From: Sphingomonas sp. Mn802worker
GTDB lineage: Bacteria > Pseudomonadota > Alphaproteobacteria > Sphingomonadales > Sphingomonadaceae
Direction: 5' to 3'
Assembly (NCBI RefSeq): GCF_000382485.1
Contig: NZ_AORY01000012.1
Coordinates: 310,001-374,000 of the forward strand
Length of the DNA: 64,000 nt
Shown: one piece after another, positions 9,605 through 21,178 of the stretch
Position numbering within the stretch: the first letter of the stretch is position 1
Layout of the letters: every line of letters begins with the position of its first letter
Made by a program: the position numbers and the translations under genes
Notes under the pieces: generated by a model
What the model was told of the DNA's origin: nothing
What the model saw: only the letters and a program-made list of their open reading frames with translations
Databases searched by the model: none

Positions 9605-10321
9605 ATGGCCGGCGGGGTTCGCACCGCGGCGCGGCTGACGACGCTGATCGTCGCGCTCCTGCTCGCGTTGCTGTTGCATGCACTGTGGCGGCTGGTGCGC
9701 GCGCCCTCGCCTTGGCCGCGGCGGTTCCTCGGCACCGTGGCAAGGATCGTCGGCGCTCGCGTGCGCGTCATCGGACGGCCGCTCACGCGCGACGTGGTCG
9801 TGCTCGCCAATCACCTGAGCTGGATCGACATACTGCTGCTTGCCGGCGCCAACGGCAGCGCGTTCGTCGCCAAATCGGAGTTGCGCGGCGCGCCGCTGAT
9901 CGGCTGGCTGTGTACACTCAACCACACGATCTTCGTCGCCCGCGGCGACCGGATGAACGTAGCGGCGCAGGTGGCGCAACTGCGTGATGCGTTGCGCCGT
10001 CCTTGGCCGGTGACGATCTTCCCCGAAGGCACGACCGGCGACGGTGTGACGCTGCTGCCGTTCAAGGCGGCGCTGCTCGGCGCGCTCGACCCCGCACCCG
10101 CCGGGCTGATGATCCAGCCGGTTCGGATCGACTACGGCGCAGCGACGGCGGAACTCGCCTGGGTCGGCGATGAGCCCGGCGTGGATCACGCGCGCCGCGT
10201 ACTCGCGCGCGCCGGCCGCTTCACCGCGACGCTTCACTTCCTCGAACCCTTCGCTCCAAACGGCAATCGCAAGGCGATCGCGGCCGAGGCACGCGCGCGG
10301 ATCGTCGCCGCCGTCCGGTAG
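9605..10321 (+). CDS. plsC: 1-acyl-sn-glycerol-3-phosphate acyltransferase (PlsC-like)
   Basis: 238-residue lysophosphatidate acyltransferase, making phosphatidate in the inner membrane. An N-terminal hydrophobic segment (LTTLIVALLLALLLHALWRLV) anchors it. The catalytic HX4D motif is in ANHLSWIDILLLAG, and the FPEGTT glycerol-phosphate-binding motif follows at about residue 140. It lies 10 bases after fur and before miaB, as in the conserved alphaproteobacterial order. An ornithine-lipid O-acyltransferase (OlsA-like) function is the main alternative. Confidence 0.87.
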   Translation: MAGGVRTAARLTTLIVALLLALLLHALWRLVRAPSPWPRRFLGTVARIVGARVRVIGRPLTRDVVVLANHLSWIDILLLAGANGSAFVAKSELRGAPLIGWLCTLNHTIFVARGDRMNVAAQVAQLRDALRRPWPVTIFPEGTTGDGVTLLPFKAALLGALDPAPAGLMIQPVRIDYGAATAELAWVGDEPGVDHARRVLARAGRFTATLHFLEPFAPNGNRKAIAAEARARIVAAVR

Positions 10322-10356
10322 CAGGGCAAGTGTAGCGATTACCGGCACTTTGCCCT

Positions 10357-11691
10357 ATGGGCGCACGCATGAAGTCGCCCCCGAAAACCTTTCACGTCAA
10401 GTCGTTCGGCTGCCAGATGAACGTCTACGACGGCGAGCGCATGGCCGAACTGATGGCGGCCGATGGCCTGACCGCGACCGACGACGCGAACGCCGCCGAC
10501 CTCGTCGTGCTCAACACCTGCCACATCCGCGAAAAGGCGACCGAGAAGGTCTATTCGGACATCGGCCGCATCAGGAAGCATGCCGGCAAGGACGGGCGCG
10601 CGCCGATGATCGCGGTCGCGGGCTGCGTGGCGCAGGCCGAAGGGGCCGAGATCGTCCGCCGCGCCAAGGTCGACGTGGTGGTCGGACCGCAGGCGTACCA
10701 CAACCTGCCGCGCCTCGTCGCCGATGCGGCCTCCGGCACCGCCGCGCTCGACACCGACATGCCGCTCGCGTCCAAGTTCGGCGCGCTGCCCGCCAGGCGG
10801 AAGGTGGGCCCGAGCGCCTTCCTGACCGTGCAGGAGGGGTGCGACAAGTTCTGCACTTACTGCGTGGTCCCTTACACGCGCGGCGCCGAGGTCAGCCGCT
10901 CGTTCGCGCACGTGCTGGATGAGGCAAGGGCGCTGGTCGACGCCGGCGCGCGCGAGGTCACACTGCTGGGACAGAACGTCAATGCGTGGGAGGACGTGGA
11001 CGGGCGCGGCCTGCACGACCTGATCCGCGCGATGGACCGCATTCCTGGCCTGTCGCGCATCCGCTACACCACCAGCCACCCCAACGACATGCGCCAGGGC
11101 CTGATCGACGCGCACCGCGACGTGGAAAGCCTGATGCCGTTCCTCCATCTGCCGGTGCAGGCGGGATCGGACCGCGTGCTCAAGGTCATGAACCGCAGCC
11201 ACACGCGCGACAGCTACCTGCGCCTGCTCGACCGCATCCGCGCCGCGCGCCGCGACATCGCGTTGTCGGGCGACTTCATCGTCGGCTTTCCGGGCGAAAC
11301 CGAGGCAGAGTTTGCCGAGACGCTGAGCCTGGTCAACGCGGTCGGCTACGCGCAGGCGTTCTCGTTCAAGTACAGCCCCCGCCCCGGCACGCCCGCCGCC
11401 GACATGGCCGGACAGGTCGCGCCGGAGGTGATGGACGATCGCCTGCAACGATTGCAGGCCGCGCTCAATCGCGATCAGGCCGCGTTCAACGCGCAGGCGG
11501 TCGGACGCACGTGCCGCGTGCTGGTGGAGCGGCGCGGCAAGCTGCCCGGCCAGTGGCTCGGCAAGTCGCCGTGGCTGCAATCGGTTCACCTGCTCGGTGA
11601 CTACGCGATCGGCGACCTGATCGACGTCGTGCTGACGCAGGCTGGCCCGAACTCCTTGACCGGCGAGGCCCAAGTGGCGGTCGCGGCCTAA
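10357..11691 (+). CDS. miaB: tRNA-2-methylthio-N6-dimethylallyladenosine synthase MiaB
   Basis: 444-residue radical SAM methylthiotransferase modifying A37 of tRNAs that read UNN codons. The N-terminal MTTase domain shows [18 protein letters not shown] and [12 protein letters not shown] cluster cysteines. The radical SAM CxxxCxxC is in [17 protein letters not shown], and a TRAM domain closes the protein ([21 protein letters not shown]). Start: ATG 10357 gives [12 protein letters not shown]; the in-frame ATG at 10369 is an equally possible start, and neither has a strong Shine-Dalgarno. Confidence 0.96.
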   Translation: MGARMKSPPKTFHVKSFGCQMNVYDGERMAELMAADGLTATDDANAADLVVLNTCHIREKATEKVYSDIGRIRKHAGKDGRAPMIAVAGCVAQAEGAEIVRRAKVDVVVGPQAYHNLPRLVADAASGTAALDTDMPLASKFGALPARRKVGPSAFLTVQEGCDKFCTYCVVPYTRGAEVSRSFAHVLDEARALVDAGAREVTLLGQNVNAWEDVDGRGLHDLIRAMDRIPGLSRIRYTTSHPNDMRQGLIDAHRDVESLMPFLHLPVQAGSDRVLKVMNRSHTRDSYLRLLDRIRAARRDIALSGDFIVGFPGETEAEFAETLSLVNAVGYAQAFSFKYSPRPGTPAADMAGQVAPEVMDDRLQRLQAALNRDQAAFNAQAVGRTCRVLVERRGKLPGQWLGKSPWLQSVHLLGDYAIGDLIDVVLTQAGPNSLTGEAQVAVAA

Positions 11692-11773
11692 GCGAATTCT
11701 CGTGCGCGGCTTTCAGGGCAGTTGCGCGCGCGCCCGCGAGTGCTCACCTTGTGCGGGTAAGTGAAAGGACCGC

Positions 11774-12775
11774 ATGAGTCGCAAGCCTGCTCCCGCCCAG
11801 ATGGGTGAACGTGCCCGCGTCGAACTTTTGTTCGACAAGCCGCAACTGCTGGTACAGCTGTTCGGCCAATATGATCAGCATCTGGTCGCGCTGGAGAACC
11901 GGCTGGGGGTCTATATTACCGCGCGCGGCAACCGCGTCGGTCTGGAGGGCACCGCCGAGCAGGTCGCGCTCGCACGCGACGTGCTGAACGACCTGTACCA
12001 GCGGATCCAGCGCGGCGAGGAGGTCGATACCGGCCTAGTCGACGCATCGATCGCGATGGCGGCTGAACCGGTGCTGAGTGGCATCATCCGCGCCGACGCC
12101 GGGCAAGGCGCGCCCTCCGTGATGATCCGCACGCGCAAGAAGACGATCGTCCCGCGCACACCGGCGCAGGCGCATTACATGCGCGAGCTGACCACGCACG
12201 ACATGATCTTCGCGCTCGGCCCCGCGGGCACCGGCAAGACCTATATCGCGGTCGCGCAGGCGGTGGCGCAGTTGATCACCGGCAGCGTCCAGCGGTTGAT
12301 CCTGTCGCGCCCCGCGGTCGAGGCGGGCGAGAAGCTCGGCTTCCTGCCCGGCGACATGAAGGAGAAGGTCGATCCCTATCTTCGCCCGTTGTACGACGCG
12401 CTTCACGACTGCCTGCCGGCCGAGCAGGTCGAGCGGCGGATCGCGAGCGGGGAGATCGAGATCGCGCCAATCGCGTTCATGCGCGGCCGTACGCTCGCCG
12501 ACGCGTTCGTGATCCTCGACGAAGCGCAGAACACCACGCCCGCGCAGATGAAGATGTTCCTGACCCGCTTCGGGCAGAACAGCCGCATGGTGATCTGCGG
12601 CGATCCGAACCAGACCGATCTGCCCGGCGGCGTCCGTGCCAGCGGGCTGGCCGACGCCACGCAGCGGTTGGACGGGGTCGAGGGAATCTCGCTGTGCCGC
12701 TTCAGCGCCGCCGACGTCGTGCGCCACCCGATCGTCGGGCGCATCGTCGAGGCGTACGAAGGGGTCGAGGGATGA
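11774..12775 (+). CDS. ybeZ: PhoH-like ATPase (YbeZ)
   Basis: 333-residue PhoH-family P-loop ATPase. Walker A is GPAGTGKT at residues 149-156, Walker B is AFVILDEAQN, and the family block MKMFLTRFGQNSRMVICGDPNQTDLPGG is intact. A small KH-like N-terminal domain precedes it (VYITARGNRVGLEG). It works with the endoribonuclease YbeY in rRNA processing and quality control. Its TGA overlaps the ybeY ATG by four bases (ATGA), consistent with translational coupling of the pair. Confidence 0.94.
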   Translation: MSRKPAPAQMGERARVELLFDKPQLLVQLFGQYDQHLVALENRLGVYITARGNRVGLEGTAEQVALARDVLNDLYQRIQRGEEVDTGLVDASIAMAAEPVLSGIIRADAGQGAPSVMIRTRKKTIVPRTPAQAHYMRELTTHDMIFALGPAGTGKTYIAVAQAVAQLITGSVQRLILSRPAVEAGEKLGFLPGDMKEKVDPYLRPLYDALHDCLPAEQVERRIASGEIEIAPIAFMRGRTLADAFVILDEAQNTTPAQMKMFLTRFGQNSRMVICGDPNQTDLPGGVRASGLADATQRLDGVEGISLCRFSAADVVRHPIVGRIVEAYEGVEG

Positions 12776-13284
12776 TCCATGTCGAGCTGACCTGCGAGCA
12801 ACCGTGGGACGGCATCGCCGACTGGGAGGCGCTGACGCTCGCCGCCGCGCGTGCGGCCGTGTCGCGCACGCCGCACGGCGAACTGCTGACCACACCGGCG
12901 CACGTCGAGGTGAGCGTCCGGCTGACCAGCGATGACGAGGTCCACGCGCTCAACCGCCAGTATCGCGGCAAGGACAAGCCGACCAACGTGCTGTCGTTTC
13001 CGATGGTGCAGCCCGACCTGATCGCAACCGTGACGCAGAACAGCGACGATGGCGAGGTGCTGCTGGGCGACATCGTGCTCGCGCACGGCGTCTGCGTGAG
13101 CGAGGCGGCAGAGCGCGGCATTTCGGTCGAGCAGCACCTGTCGCACCTGATGGTGCACGGCACGCTTCATCTGCTAGGCTATGATCACGGCACCGATGAA
13201 GAGGGCGACGCGATGGAGGAAATCGAACGCGCGGCGCTCTCCGATCTCGGCATCGCCGATCCGTATCTGATCCGAGAGGAATGA
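12772..13284 (+). CDS. ybeY: Endoribonuclease YbeY (16S rRNA maturation)
   Basis: 170-residue metal-dependent RNase for 16S rRNA 3' end maturation and ribosome quality control. The zinc motif H3 is complete: HLMVHGTLHLLGYDHGTDEE, with the three His ligands in HGTLHLLGYDH. The LNRQYRGKDKPTNVLSFP block is the other family signature. The ATG at 12772 overlaps the phoH stop; the longer open frame upstream is only overlap with phoH. It lies 10 bases before corC. Confidence 0.96.
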   Translation: MIHVELTCEQPWDGIADWEALTLAAARAAVSRTPHGELLTTPAHVEVSVRLTSDDEVHALNRQYRGKDKPTNVLSFPMVQPDLIATVTQNSDDGEVLLGDIVLAHGVCVSEAAERGISVEQHLSHLMVHGTLHLLGYDHGTDEEGDAMEEIERAALSDLGIADPYLIREE

Positions 13285-13294
13285 CGCAGCCACC

Positions 13295-14209
<915 letters not shown>

Positions 14210-14212
14210 TCG

Positions 14213-14269
14213 AGCGTGACGATCAATCCAGGCGTGATTTCGTGTTTCCCCGATCAATCGTCACACGCT
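14213..14269. repeat. Imperfect inverted repeat between corC and katG
   Basis: Arms 14213-14223 (AGCGTGACGAT) and 14257-14269 (ATCGTCACACGCT) are reverse complements except for a two-base AC insertion in the right arm, separated by 33 bases. It begins four bases after the corC stop and ends 87 bases before katG. It could end the corC transcript (no T-tract follows) or be a regulator site for katG. I do not see a good OxyR consensus here, so the role is open. Confidence 0.45.
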
Positions 14270-14311
14270 AGACACGCGCATCGACTATCCCAAGCCACGC
14301 TTCCGCGATGA

Positions 14312-16575
<2,264 letters not shown>

Positions 16576-16638
16576 CGCATAACCGTTCGCTTGTGCGGCT
16601 GGGCGCTGCCCGGTAGCGCCGCGGACAACGGCTCGGTG

Positions 16639-16669
16639 GGGGGCGGAACGCGGGCTGCGTTCCGCCCCC
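16639..16669. terminator. Strong GC hairpin downstream of katG
   Basis: Perfect 13-bp stem GGGGGCGGAACGC (16639-16651) / GCGTTCCGCCCCC (16657-16669) with a 5-base loop GGGCT, 64 bases after the katG stop. No T-tract follows, so it is not a textbook intrinsic terminator. It may stabilise the katG 3' end or act as a bidirectional terminator. Confidence 0.6.
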
Positions 16670-16732
16670 TGCCCTTGGGATCGGCGGAACAAGCCCTTCG
16701 GGTCGCAACCCAAGACGCTGAACCGCCGAGGG

Positions 16733-16759
16733 CCGCCGGCATGCCCCCCATGCCGGCGG
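16733..16759. repeat. Second perfect palindrome upstream of the PQQ dehydrogenase gene
   Basis: Perfect 11-bp stem CCGCCGGCATG (16733-16743) / CATGCCGGCGG (16749-16759) with loop CCCCC, 91 bases before the dehydrogenase ATG. Together with the hairpin at 16639 and smaller complementary segments in between it makes the whole 16639-16759 stretch unusually self-complementary. Terminator, repeat unit or RNA structure are all possible. Confidence 0.55.
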
Positions 16760-16849
16760 TCCACCTCATTTTCATGGTCCCAGGACCGCGCTCGAGTCTC
16801 ACGAGCCCGACTCCACAAGCATCGTGCATCGTAATACGATCGCGCGTAC

Positions 16850-18205
16850 ATGGGTGCCATGCTCAAGCATGTGCTCGCCGTCTTCGGCCTGATCGCCCTT
16901 ATTGCGGTCGCAACCCTGATCTATCTCGCCTGGCCCGACAAGGCGCGGCTGGACGTCAACGCAGTGGCGGGCGGTCGCCCCGACATCACCGCACCGCGTG
17001 AGCAGGTGATTCCGACCGTCGGCACCGCCGATCCGATCGGCTGGAAGAACGGGGAGCGTCCGACGGTCCCCGCCGGACTGACGGTTCAACCGTTCGCGAC
17101 TGGCCTGTCCCATCCGCGCTGGCTCTATCGCCTGCCTAACGGCGACGTGCTGGTGGCCGAGACCAACTCGCCGCCTCGCGAGGGTGGAGGCATTCAAGGC
17201 TGGGTGATGAAGCACCTGCTCGGCAAGGTCGGCGCGGGCGTTCCCTCGGCCAACCGCATCACCCTGCTGCGCGACGCGGATGGTGACGGCGTGGCGGAGC
17301 TGAAGACGGTATTCATGACCGGTCTCAACTCACCCTCGGGGATGACGCTGTTCGACGGTCAGCTCTACGTTGCCAACACCGACTCGCTGGTGCGCGTGCC
17401 GTACACCAGCGGTCAGACGAAGATCACTGCCAAGCCTGAGCTCGTCGTGCGCTATCCGGGCGGCGGCAATCACTGGGCGCGCAACGTCATCGCGTCGGAG
17501 GATGGCCGCACCCTGTACCTGTCGGTCGGCTCGTCGACGAACATCGCCGACAACGGGCTCGATCAGGAGCACAATCGCGCAGTGATCCTGCAAGTGTATC
17601 CGAAGGAGAAGACGTTCCGCATCTACGCCGCGGGCCTGCGCAATGCGAACGGCATGGCGCTCAACCCCGACACGCGCGCGCTATGGACCGTCGTCAACGA
17701 GCGCGACATGCTCGGCTCCGACCTGGCGCCCGATTACCTGACTGCCGTGGAGTTCGGCGATCACTTCGGCTGGCCGTGGTATTATTGGGGCGGCTATCCC
17801 GACACGCGGGTCGAGCCGAAGAACCAGGAATTGCAGCAATATTCCAAGCGCCCCGACTATGCGCTCGGACCGCATGTCGCGGCACTCGGCCTATCCTTTG
17901 CGAATGAGACGCGTCTGGGTGACCGCTTCGCACGTGGCGCCTTCATCGGTGAGCACGGATCGTGGAACCGCAAGCCACTGTCAGGCTACAAGGTCGTGTT
18001 CGTGCCGTTCACGCCGCAAGGCTGGCCGGTAAAGGGCGCCAAGCCGATCGACGTCATGACCGGCTTCGTCACGCCGGACGGCGAGGCACACGGGCGTCCG
18101 GTCGACGTGAAGTCGGATGCGCACGGCGGCCTGCTGGTCGCAGACGATGTCGGCAACACGATCTGGCGGGTCAGTGCGCCGCAGCCGATCGCGCGCGCAC
18201 GCTGA
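16850..18205 (+). CDS. PQQ-dependent sugar (sorbosone/glucose) dehydrogenase family protein
   Basis: 451-residue six-bladed beta-propeller of the soluble glucose dehydrogenase / sorbosone dehydrogenase family. A single N-terminal membrane anchor or uncleaved signal (LKHVLAVFGLIALIAVATLIYLAW) places it in the periplasm. Family hallmarks are FATGLSHPRWLYRLPNGDVLVAE, LRDADGDGVAELKTVF, GNHWARNVIASEDGRTLYLSVGSSTN, AAGLRNANGMALNPDT and HGSWNRKPLSGYKVVFVPF. The substrate is unknown, and no PQQ synthesis genes are in the window. It follows katG after a palindrome-rich 274-base spacer and seems to have its own promoter there, though none is obvious. Confidence 0.88.
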   Translation: MGAMLKHVLAVFGLIALIAVATLIYLAWPDKARLDVNAVAGGRPDITAPREQVIPTVGTADPIGWKNGERPTVPAGLTVQPFATGLSHPRWLYRLPNGDVLVAETNSPPREGGGIQGWVMKHLLGKVGAGVPSANRITLLRDADGDGVAELKTVFMTGLNSPSGMTLFDGQLYVANTDSLVRVPYTSGQTKITAKPELVVRYPGGGNHWARNVIASEDGRTLYLSVGSSTNIADNGLDQEHNRAVILQVYPKEKTFRIYAAGLRNANGMALNPDTRALWTVVNERDMLGSDLAPDYLTAVEFGDHFGWPWYYWGGYPDTRVEPKNQELQQYSKRPDYALGPHVAALGLSFANETRLGDRFARGAFIGEHGSWNRKPLSGYKVVFVPFTPQGWPVKGAKPIDVMTGFVTPDGEAHGRPVDVKSDAHGGLLVADDVGNTIWRVSAPQPIARAR

Positions 18206-18222
18206 TCGACTGTTCGGCGACG

Positions 18223-18465
18223 GTGGCGAGCGACGTGGTCGCGGCGCTGCGTCGGGGCGCCGACGCCGTGCTCTTCATCGGAACTACTGTCGCCGTCGCC
18301 AAGGCGACGCAATATGCGGCGGTCGATCAGCTAGGCGCGTCGCTAGGCTTTGCCACCGCCTCGCTGATCGGTGTCGTACCGATCGTCTTTTGCGCTGCGT
18401 TGATCAAGCGTCGCTTGGACCTGCGCAAACGCCTTCGTGACGATCAAGGTCAATCAATCAGGTAA
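18223..18465 (+). CDS. Small hypothetical membrane protein
   Basis: 80-residue open frame starting at a GTG, 17 bases after the dehydrogenase stop. The middle is hydrophobic (DAVLFIGTTVAVAKATQYAA and GFATASLIGVVPIVFCAALI) and is followed by a basic tail KRRLDLRKRLR, the pattern of a one- or two-helix inner-membrane protein with a cytoplasmic positive end. I do not recognise a family. The composition is protein-like, but there is no strong ribosome site, so it is only a candidate gene. Confidence 0.4.
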   Translation: MASDVVAALRRGADAVLFIGTTVAVAKATQYAAVDQLGASLGFATASLIGVVPIVFCAALIKRRLDLRKRLRDDQGQSIR

Positions 18466-18647
18466 TCGTCTAGAACGGCAGCAAGCTCATGGCACGATGC
18501 GCAGCTCGAGTGCGCGCACCTCATGATCGTCAGCCGGATCGACTCGAGCACATCGCGGTGAAGCATCACCAGCGCGGCAGTCTCAAGGCTTGGCTCGACC
18601 GTAGAAATAGCCGGCGCATCAAGCACCGGAACCATGATGTTACGCAT
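18450..18647 (-). CDS. Hypothetical small protein (weak candidate)
   Basis: 65-residue open frame with a Cys-rich stretch MRCAHSSCASCHEL near the C-terminus. An AAGGGG stretch lies about 11 bases upstream of its ATG on the minus strand. No family is recognised. It overlaps the 3' end of the plus-strand candidate by 16 bases, and both together fill the otherwise empty 18.2-18.7 kb stretch. It may be non-coding. Confidence 0.25.
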   Translation of the reverse strand: MRNIMVPVLDAPAISTVEPSLETAALVMLHRDVLESIRLTIMRCAHSSCASCHELAAVLDDYLID

Positions 18648-18725
18648 ACGATAGACAACCCCTTCTCGAACAAAGCGGGTCAGCCTAACCTTCGTTGCGC
18701 GTAGCTCCGTTGTGGAGGCAATCTT

Positions 18726-19028
18726 CTACTCGAGCAGCTTCGGGCCTTCCTTCTGCAGCTTGGCACGCAACTGGTCGCCGAACATGGCGAGGAAGCCGGG
18801 CAGCTCGAACGAGGCGTGCACGTTGCTGTCGCCGACGTCGAGCCGCACCGCAACGCGCTGTCCCATTCCTTCCGCCACGAAGTTGAGCGTGTCGCCGCTC
18901 CACTGATGCTCGGCGACATGACCCCCGGGGATGAAGCCGGCGAGTTTCCCGAACCCGCCTTCGATCCGCTGCTTGGCGGCAGCCTTGCCCAGCCGGTGCG
19001 GCAGGTCGACTTCGATCGGCTGGGTCAT
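18726..19028 (-). CDS. Polyhydroxyalkanoic acid system family protein
   Basis: 100-residue protein of the PHA granule-region family (PHA_gran_rgn type): starts [31 protein letters not shown], has a central beta-rich part ([33 protein letters not shown]) and ends [14 protein letters not shown]. Members are found beside PHA genes or alone; the biochemical role is undefined. Its ATG overlaps the stop of the VOC gene (ATGA), so the two are cotranscribed. A 3-hydroxybutyrate dehydrogenase gene lies at 37.4-38.2 kb, consistent with PHB metabolism in this organism. Confidence 0.85.
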   Translation of the reverse strand: MTQPIEVDLPHRLGKAAAKQRIEGGFGKLAGFIPGGHVAEHQWSGDTLNFVAEGMGQRVAVRLDVGDSNVHASFELPGFLAMFGDQLRAKLQKEGPKLLE

Positions 19029-19459
19029 GCGGATACCTCCTCGGTCGCGAACAGCATGGCGTCATCGGCGAACGCCTTAAACTCCAGCGCGTTGCCCGAC
19101 AGATCGCGGAAGAACATTGTGGCCTGTTCCCCGACCTGTCCCTTGAAGCGAACGTGCGGTTCGATGTCGAACGTGACGCCGGCCGCCGCGACGCGGTCGG
19201 CGAGCGCGTGCCAGTCGGTCATCGTCAGCACGACGCCGAAATGCGGCACCGGCACGTGGTGGCCATCCACCGCATTTTCGACCGCGACCGGCTTCGCTGC
19301 GGGATCGAGGTGCGCGACGATCTGATGCCCCATCAGGTCGAAATCGATCCACTCGGCGCTTGATCGACCCTCATCGCAGCCGAGCACGCCCGCGTAGAAG
19401 GCGCGCGCGGCGGCAAGGTCGTGGACCGGAAAGGCAAGGTGGAACGGCCTGAGTGTCAT
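19025..19459 (-). CDS. VOC (glyoxalase/bleomycin-resistance/dioxygenase fold) family protein
   Basis: 144-residue vicinal-oxygen-chelate protein with two beta-alpha-beta-beta-beta units: [29 protein letters not shown], then [22 protein letters not shown] and [17 protein letters not shown]. Candidate metal ligands are His7 (PFHLAF), a His of the second unit (PHFGVVL) and the Glu of ALEFK. It resembles dioxygenase-superfamily proteins of unknown substrate. ATG 19459 is used; the longer frame to 19507 lacks family sequence. It is divergent from lnt with 129 bases between starts. Confidence 0.85.
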   Translation of the reverse strand: MTLRPFHLAFPVHDLAAARAFYAGVLGCDEGRSSAEWIDFDLMGHQIVAHLDPAAKPVAVENAVDGHHVPVPHFGVVLTMTDWHALADRVAAAGVTFDIEPHVRFKGQVGEQATMFFRDLSGNALEFKAFADDAMLFATEEVSA

Positions 19460-19588
19460 GCCCGTATGATACGGCGTCTCGTGGCGAGCGCTACCCGTTT
19501 GTTGCACGCACGTCGCGCTTGTGCGCTCGACCGCGCTCGCTCAAACAGCCGCGAGCCGTGGGTCCTGCGGCGATCCAAGGAAGCCGGC

Positions 19589-21130
19589 TTGTCTCACCTG
19601 TTCACCCGCTACCCCGCGCTCACCGCGTTGATTCTCGGCGCGGTGGCGGCGTGCGGGTTCGCGCCGCTGCAACTATGGCCGCTGACGCTCGGCTGTTTCG
19701 CCGTGTGGATGTGGCTGGTGCACGACGCGCCGACGTGGAAGGCGGCGTTGTGGCGCGGCTGGGTGTTCGGTGTCGGACACTTCACGATCAACGACAACTG
19801 GTTCCAGCACGCCTTTGATTTCCAGGACAAGATGCCGCCGGTGCTCGGTTACGTCGCGCCGCTCGCACTCGCGCTTTACCTCGCGGTGTTCCCGATGGTC
19901 GCGGCCGGGATCGCTTGGCGAGTGCGTGTCCGGCGCATCGATTTCGGCTGGGTACTGCTGTTCGCCGCGACATGGAGCGCGACCGAGTGGGTAAGAAGCT
20001 GGCTATTCACCGGCTACGCCTGGGACCCGCTTGGCGTCATCTGGGTACCGGTGCAGCCTGTTGCGATGCTGTCGCGGTGGGTCGGCACCTATGGACTGTC
20101 CGATCTGACGATCGCGCTTGCGGGATCGATGCTCGTTTTACCACGCCGCGCGCGCCTTGCGGCGAGTGGCGGCGTGATCGCGGCGCTGCTCGTGGCACAG
20201 GCGCTGAGCTATCGCGAGGCTCCGGCGCCGCTTGGCCCCACCACCGCGCGCCTCGTCGTCGTCCAGCCCAACGTCGCGCAGGACGAACGCGGCGAGAGCG
20301 ACGGCGAGATGATGCTGCGACGGCTGTCCGCGCTATCGGGACGCCCCGGCACTGCGCCGCGGCTGGTGCTGTGGCCCGAAGGCGTCGTGCGCGACTTCGT
20401 CGAGGATGGCTATCCGCTCTGGGTCTACGGCAATCGCAGCCCCTACGTGATACGCGAGCGGATGGCGGCGTTGCTCGGCCCGCGCGACCTGCTGCTGATC
20501 GGTGGCACCGCGCTCAACTTCAAGTCCGATGGCGACATCGCGTCGGGTTACAACTCAGTCTTCGCGATCACGCCCGACGCACGCATCGCGGTGCGCTACG
20601 ACAAGGCGCATCTGGTGCCCTACGGCGAGTACCTGCCAATGCCGTGGCTGCTCAAACCGCTCGGCCTTGCGCGGCTAGTGCCGGGTGACGTCGACTTTCT
20701 GCCCGGCCCCGGCCCGCGCACGCTCGACACGGCCGCCTTCGGCGCAATCGGGGTGCAGATTTGCTACGAGATTATCTTCTCAGGGCAAGTGATCGACCCC
20801 AAGCATCGTCCAAGGCTGTTGTTCAATCCGTCGAACGACGCCTGGTTCGGACGCTGGGGACCGCCGCAGCATCTGGCGCAGGCACGAATGCGCGCGATCG
20901 AGGAAGGGCTGCCGATCGTGCGCGCGACCCCGAACGGCATCTCGGCGGTGATCGCCGCCGATGGTGCGCTGCTCGCAACTGTTCCGCACATGAAGGCTGG
21001 CGCGATCGAGGCGGCGCTGCCGGCACCGGCGGCTCCGACGCTGTTCTCGCACGTCGGCAACTGGATGGCGGCGGTCGTCGCCGCGCTGCTGATCGCCGCG
21101 GCCCTTGTCCTGCGTCGTCGTGCGCGATAG
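19589..21130 (+). CDS. lnt: Apolipoprotein N-acyltransferase Lnt
   Basis: 513-residue inner-membrane enzyme adding the third acyl chain to lipoproteins. About eight hydrophobic segments occupy residues 10-230, followed by a nitrilase (CN_hydrolase) domain with the full catalytic triad: Glu in LVLWPEGVV, Lys in VRYDKAHLVPYGEYLP and Cys in GVQICYEIIF. The TTG at 19589 is chosen because AAGGA lies about 7 bases upstream and the product then begins at the usual first membrane segment; the open frame continues back over the divergent VOC gene start, which argues against it. Confidence 0.94.
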   Translation: MSHLFTRYPALTALILGAVAACGFAPLQLWPLTLGCFAVWMWLVHDAPTWKAALWRGWVFGVGHFTINDNWFQHAFDFQDKMPPVLGYVAPLALALYLAVFPMVAAGIAWRVRVRRIDFGWVLLFAATWSATEWVRSWLFTGYAWDPLGVIWVPVQPVAMLSRWVGTYGLSDLTIALAGSMLVLPRRARLAASGGVIAALLVAQALSYREAPAPLGPTTARLVVVQPNVAQDERGESDGEMMLRRLSALSGRPGTAPRLVLWPEGVVRDFVEDGYPLWVYGNRSPYVIRERMAALLGPRDLLLIGGTALNFKSDGDIASGYNSVFAITPDARIAVRYDKAHLVPYGEYLPMPWLLKPLGLARLVPGDVDFLPGPGPRTLDTAAFGAIGVQICYEIIFSGQVIDPKHRPRLLFNPSNDAWFGRWGPPQHLAQARMRAIEEGLPIVRATPNGISAVIAADGALLATVPHMKAGAIEAALPAPAAPTLFSHVGNWMAAVVAALLIAAALVLRRRAR

Positions 21131-21136
21131 GAGGTG

Positions 21137-21156
21137 ACTTAAAGCTATCTTTATAT
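21137..21156. promoter_or_regulatory. Candidate operator upstream of metK, matching the ArsR-methyltransferase palindrome
   Basis: ACTTAAAGCTATCTTTATAT matches the perfect palindrome at 31590-31609 in 17 of 20 positions, with the right half identical. It lies 22 bases before the metK ATG and just after the lnt stop, in an AT-rich patch unlike the surrounding DNA. Read with its twin, it suggests that metK is controlled by the ArsR-type regulator of the metF-metH operon. The binding is inferred. Confidence 0.7.
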
Positions 21157-21178
21157 CGTTATCTGTTGCGGAGCTATC

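Noticed and set aside
21131..21178. SAM riboswitch upstream of metK
   Set aside because: Only 48 bases separate lnt and metK, too few for a SAM-I class aptamer, and no SAM-II-like pseudoknot is apparent; the palindromic operator explains the patch better.
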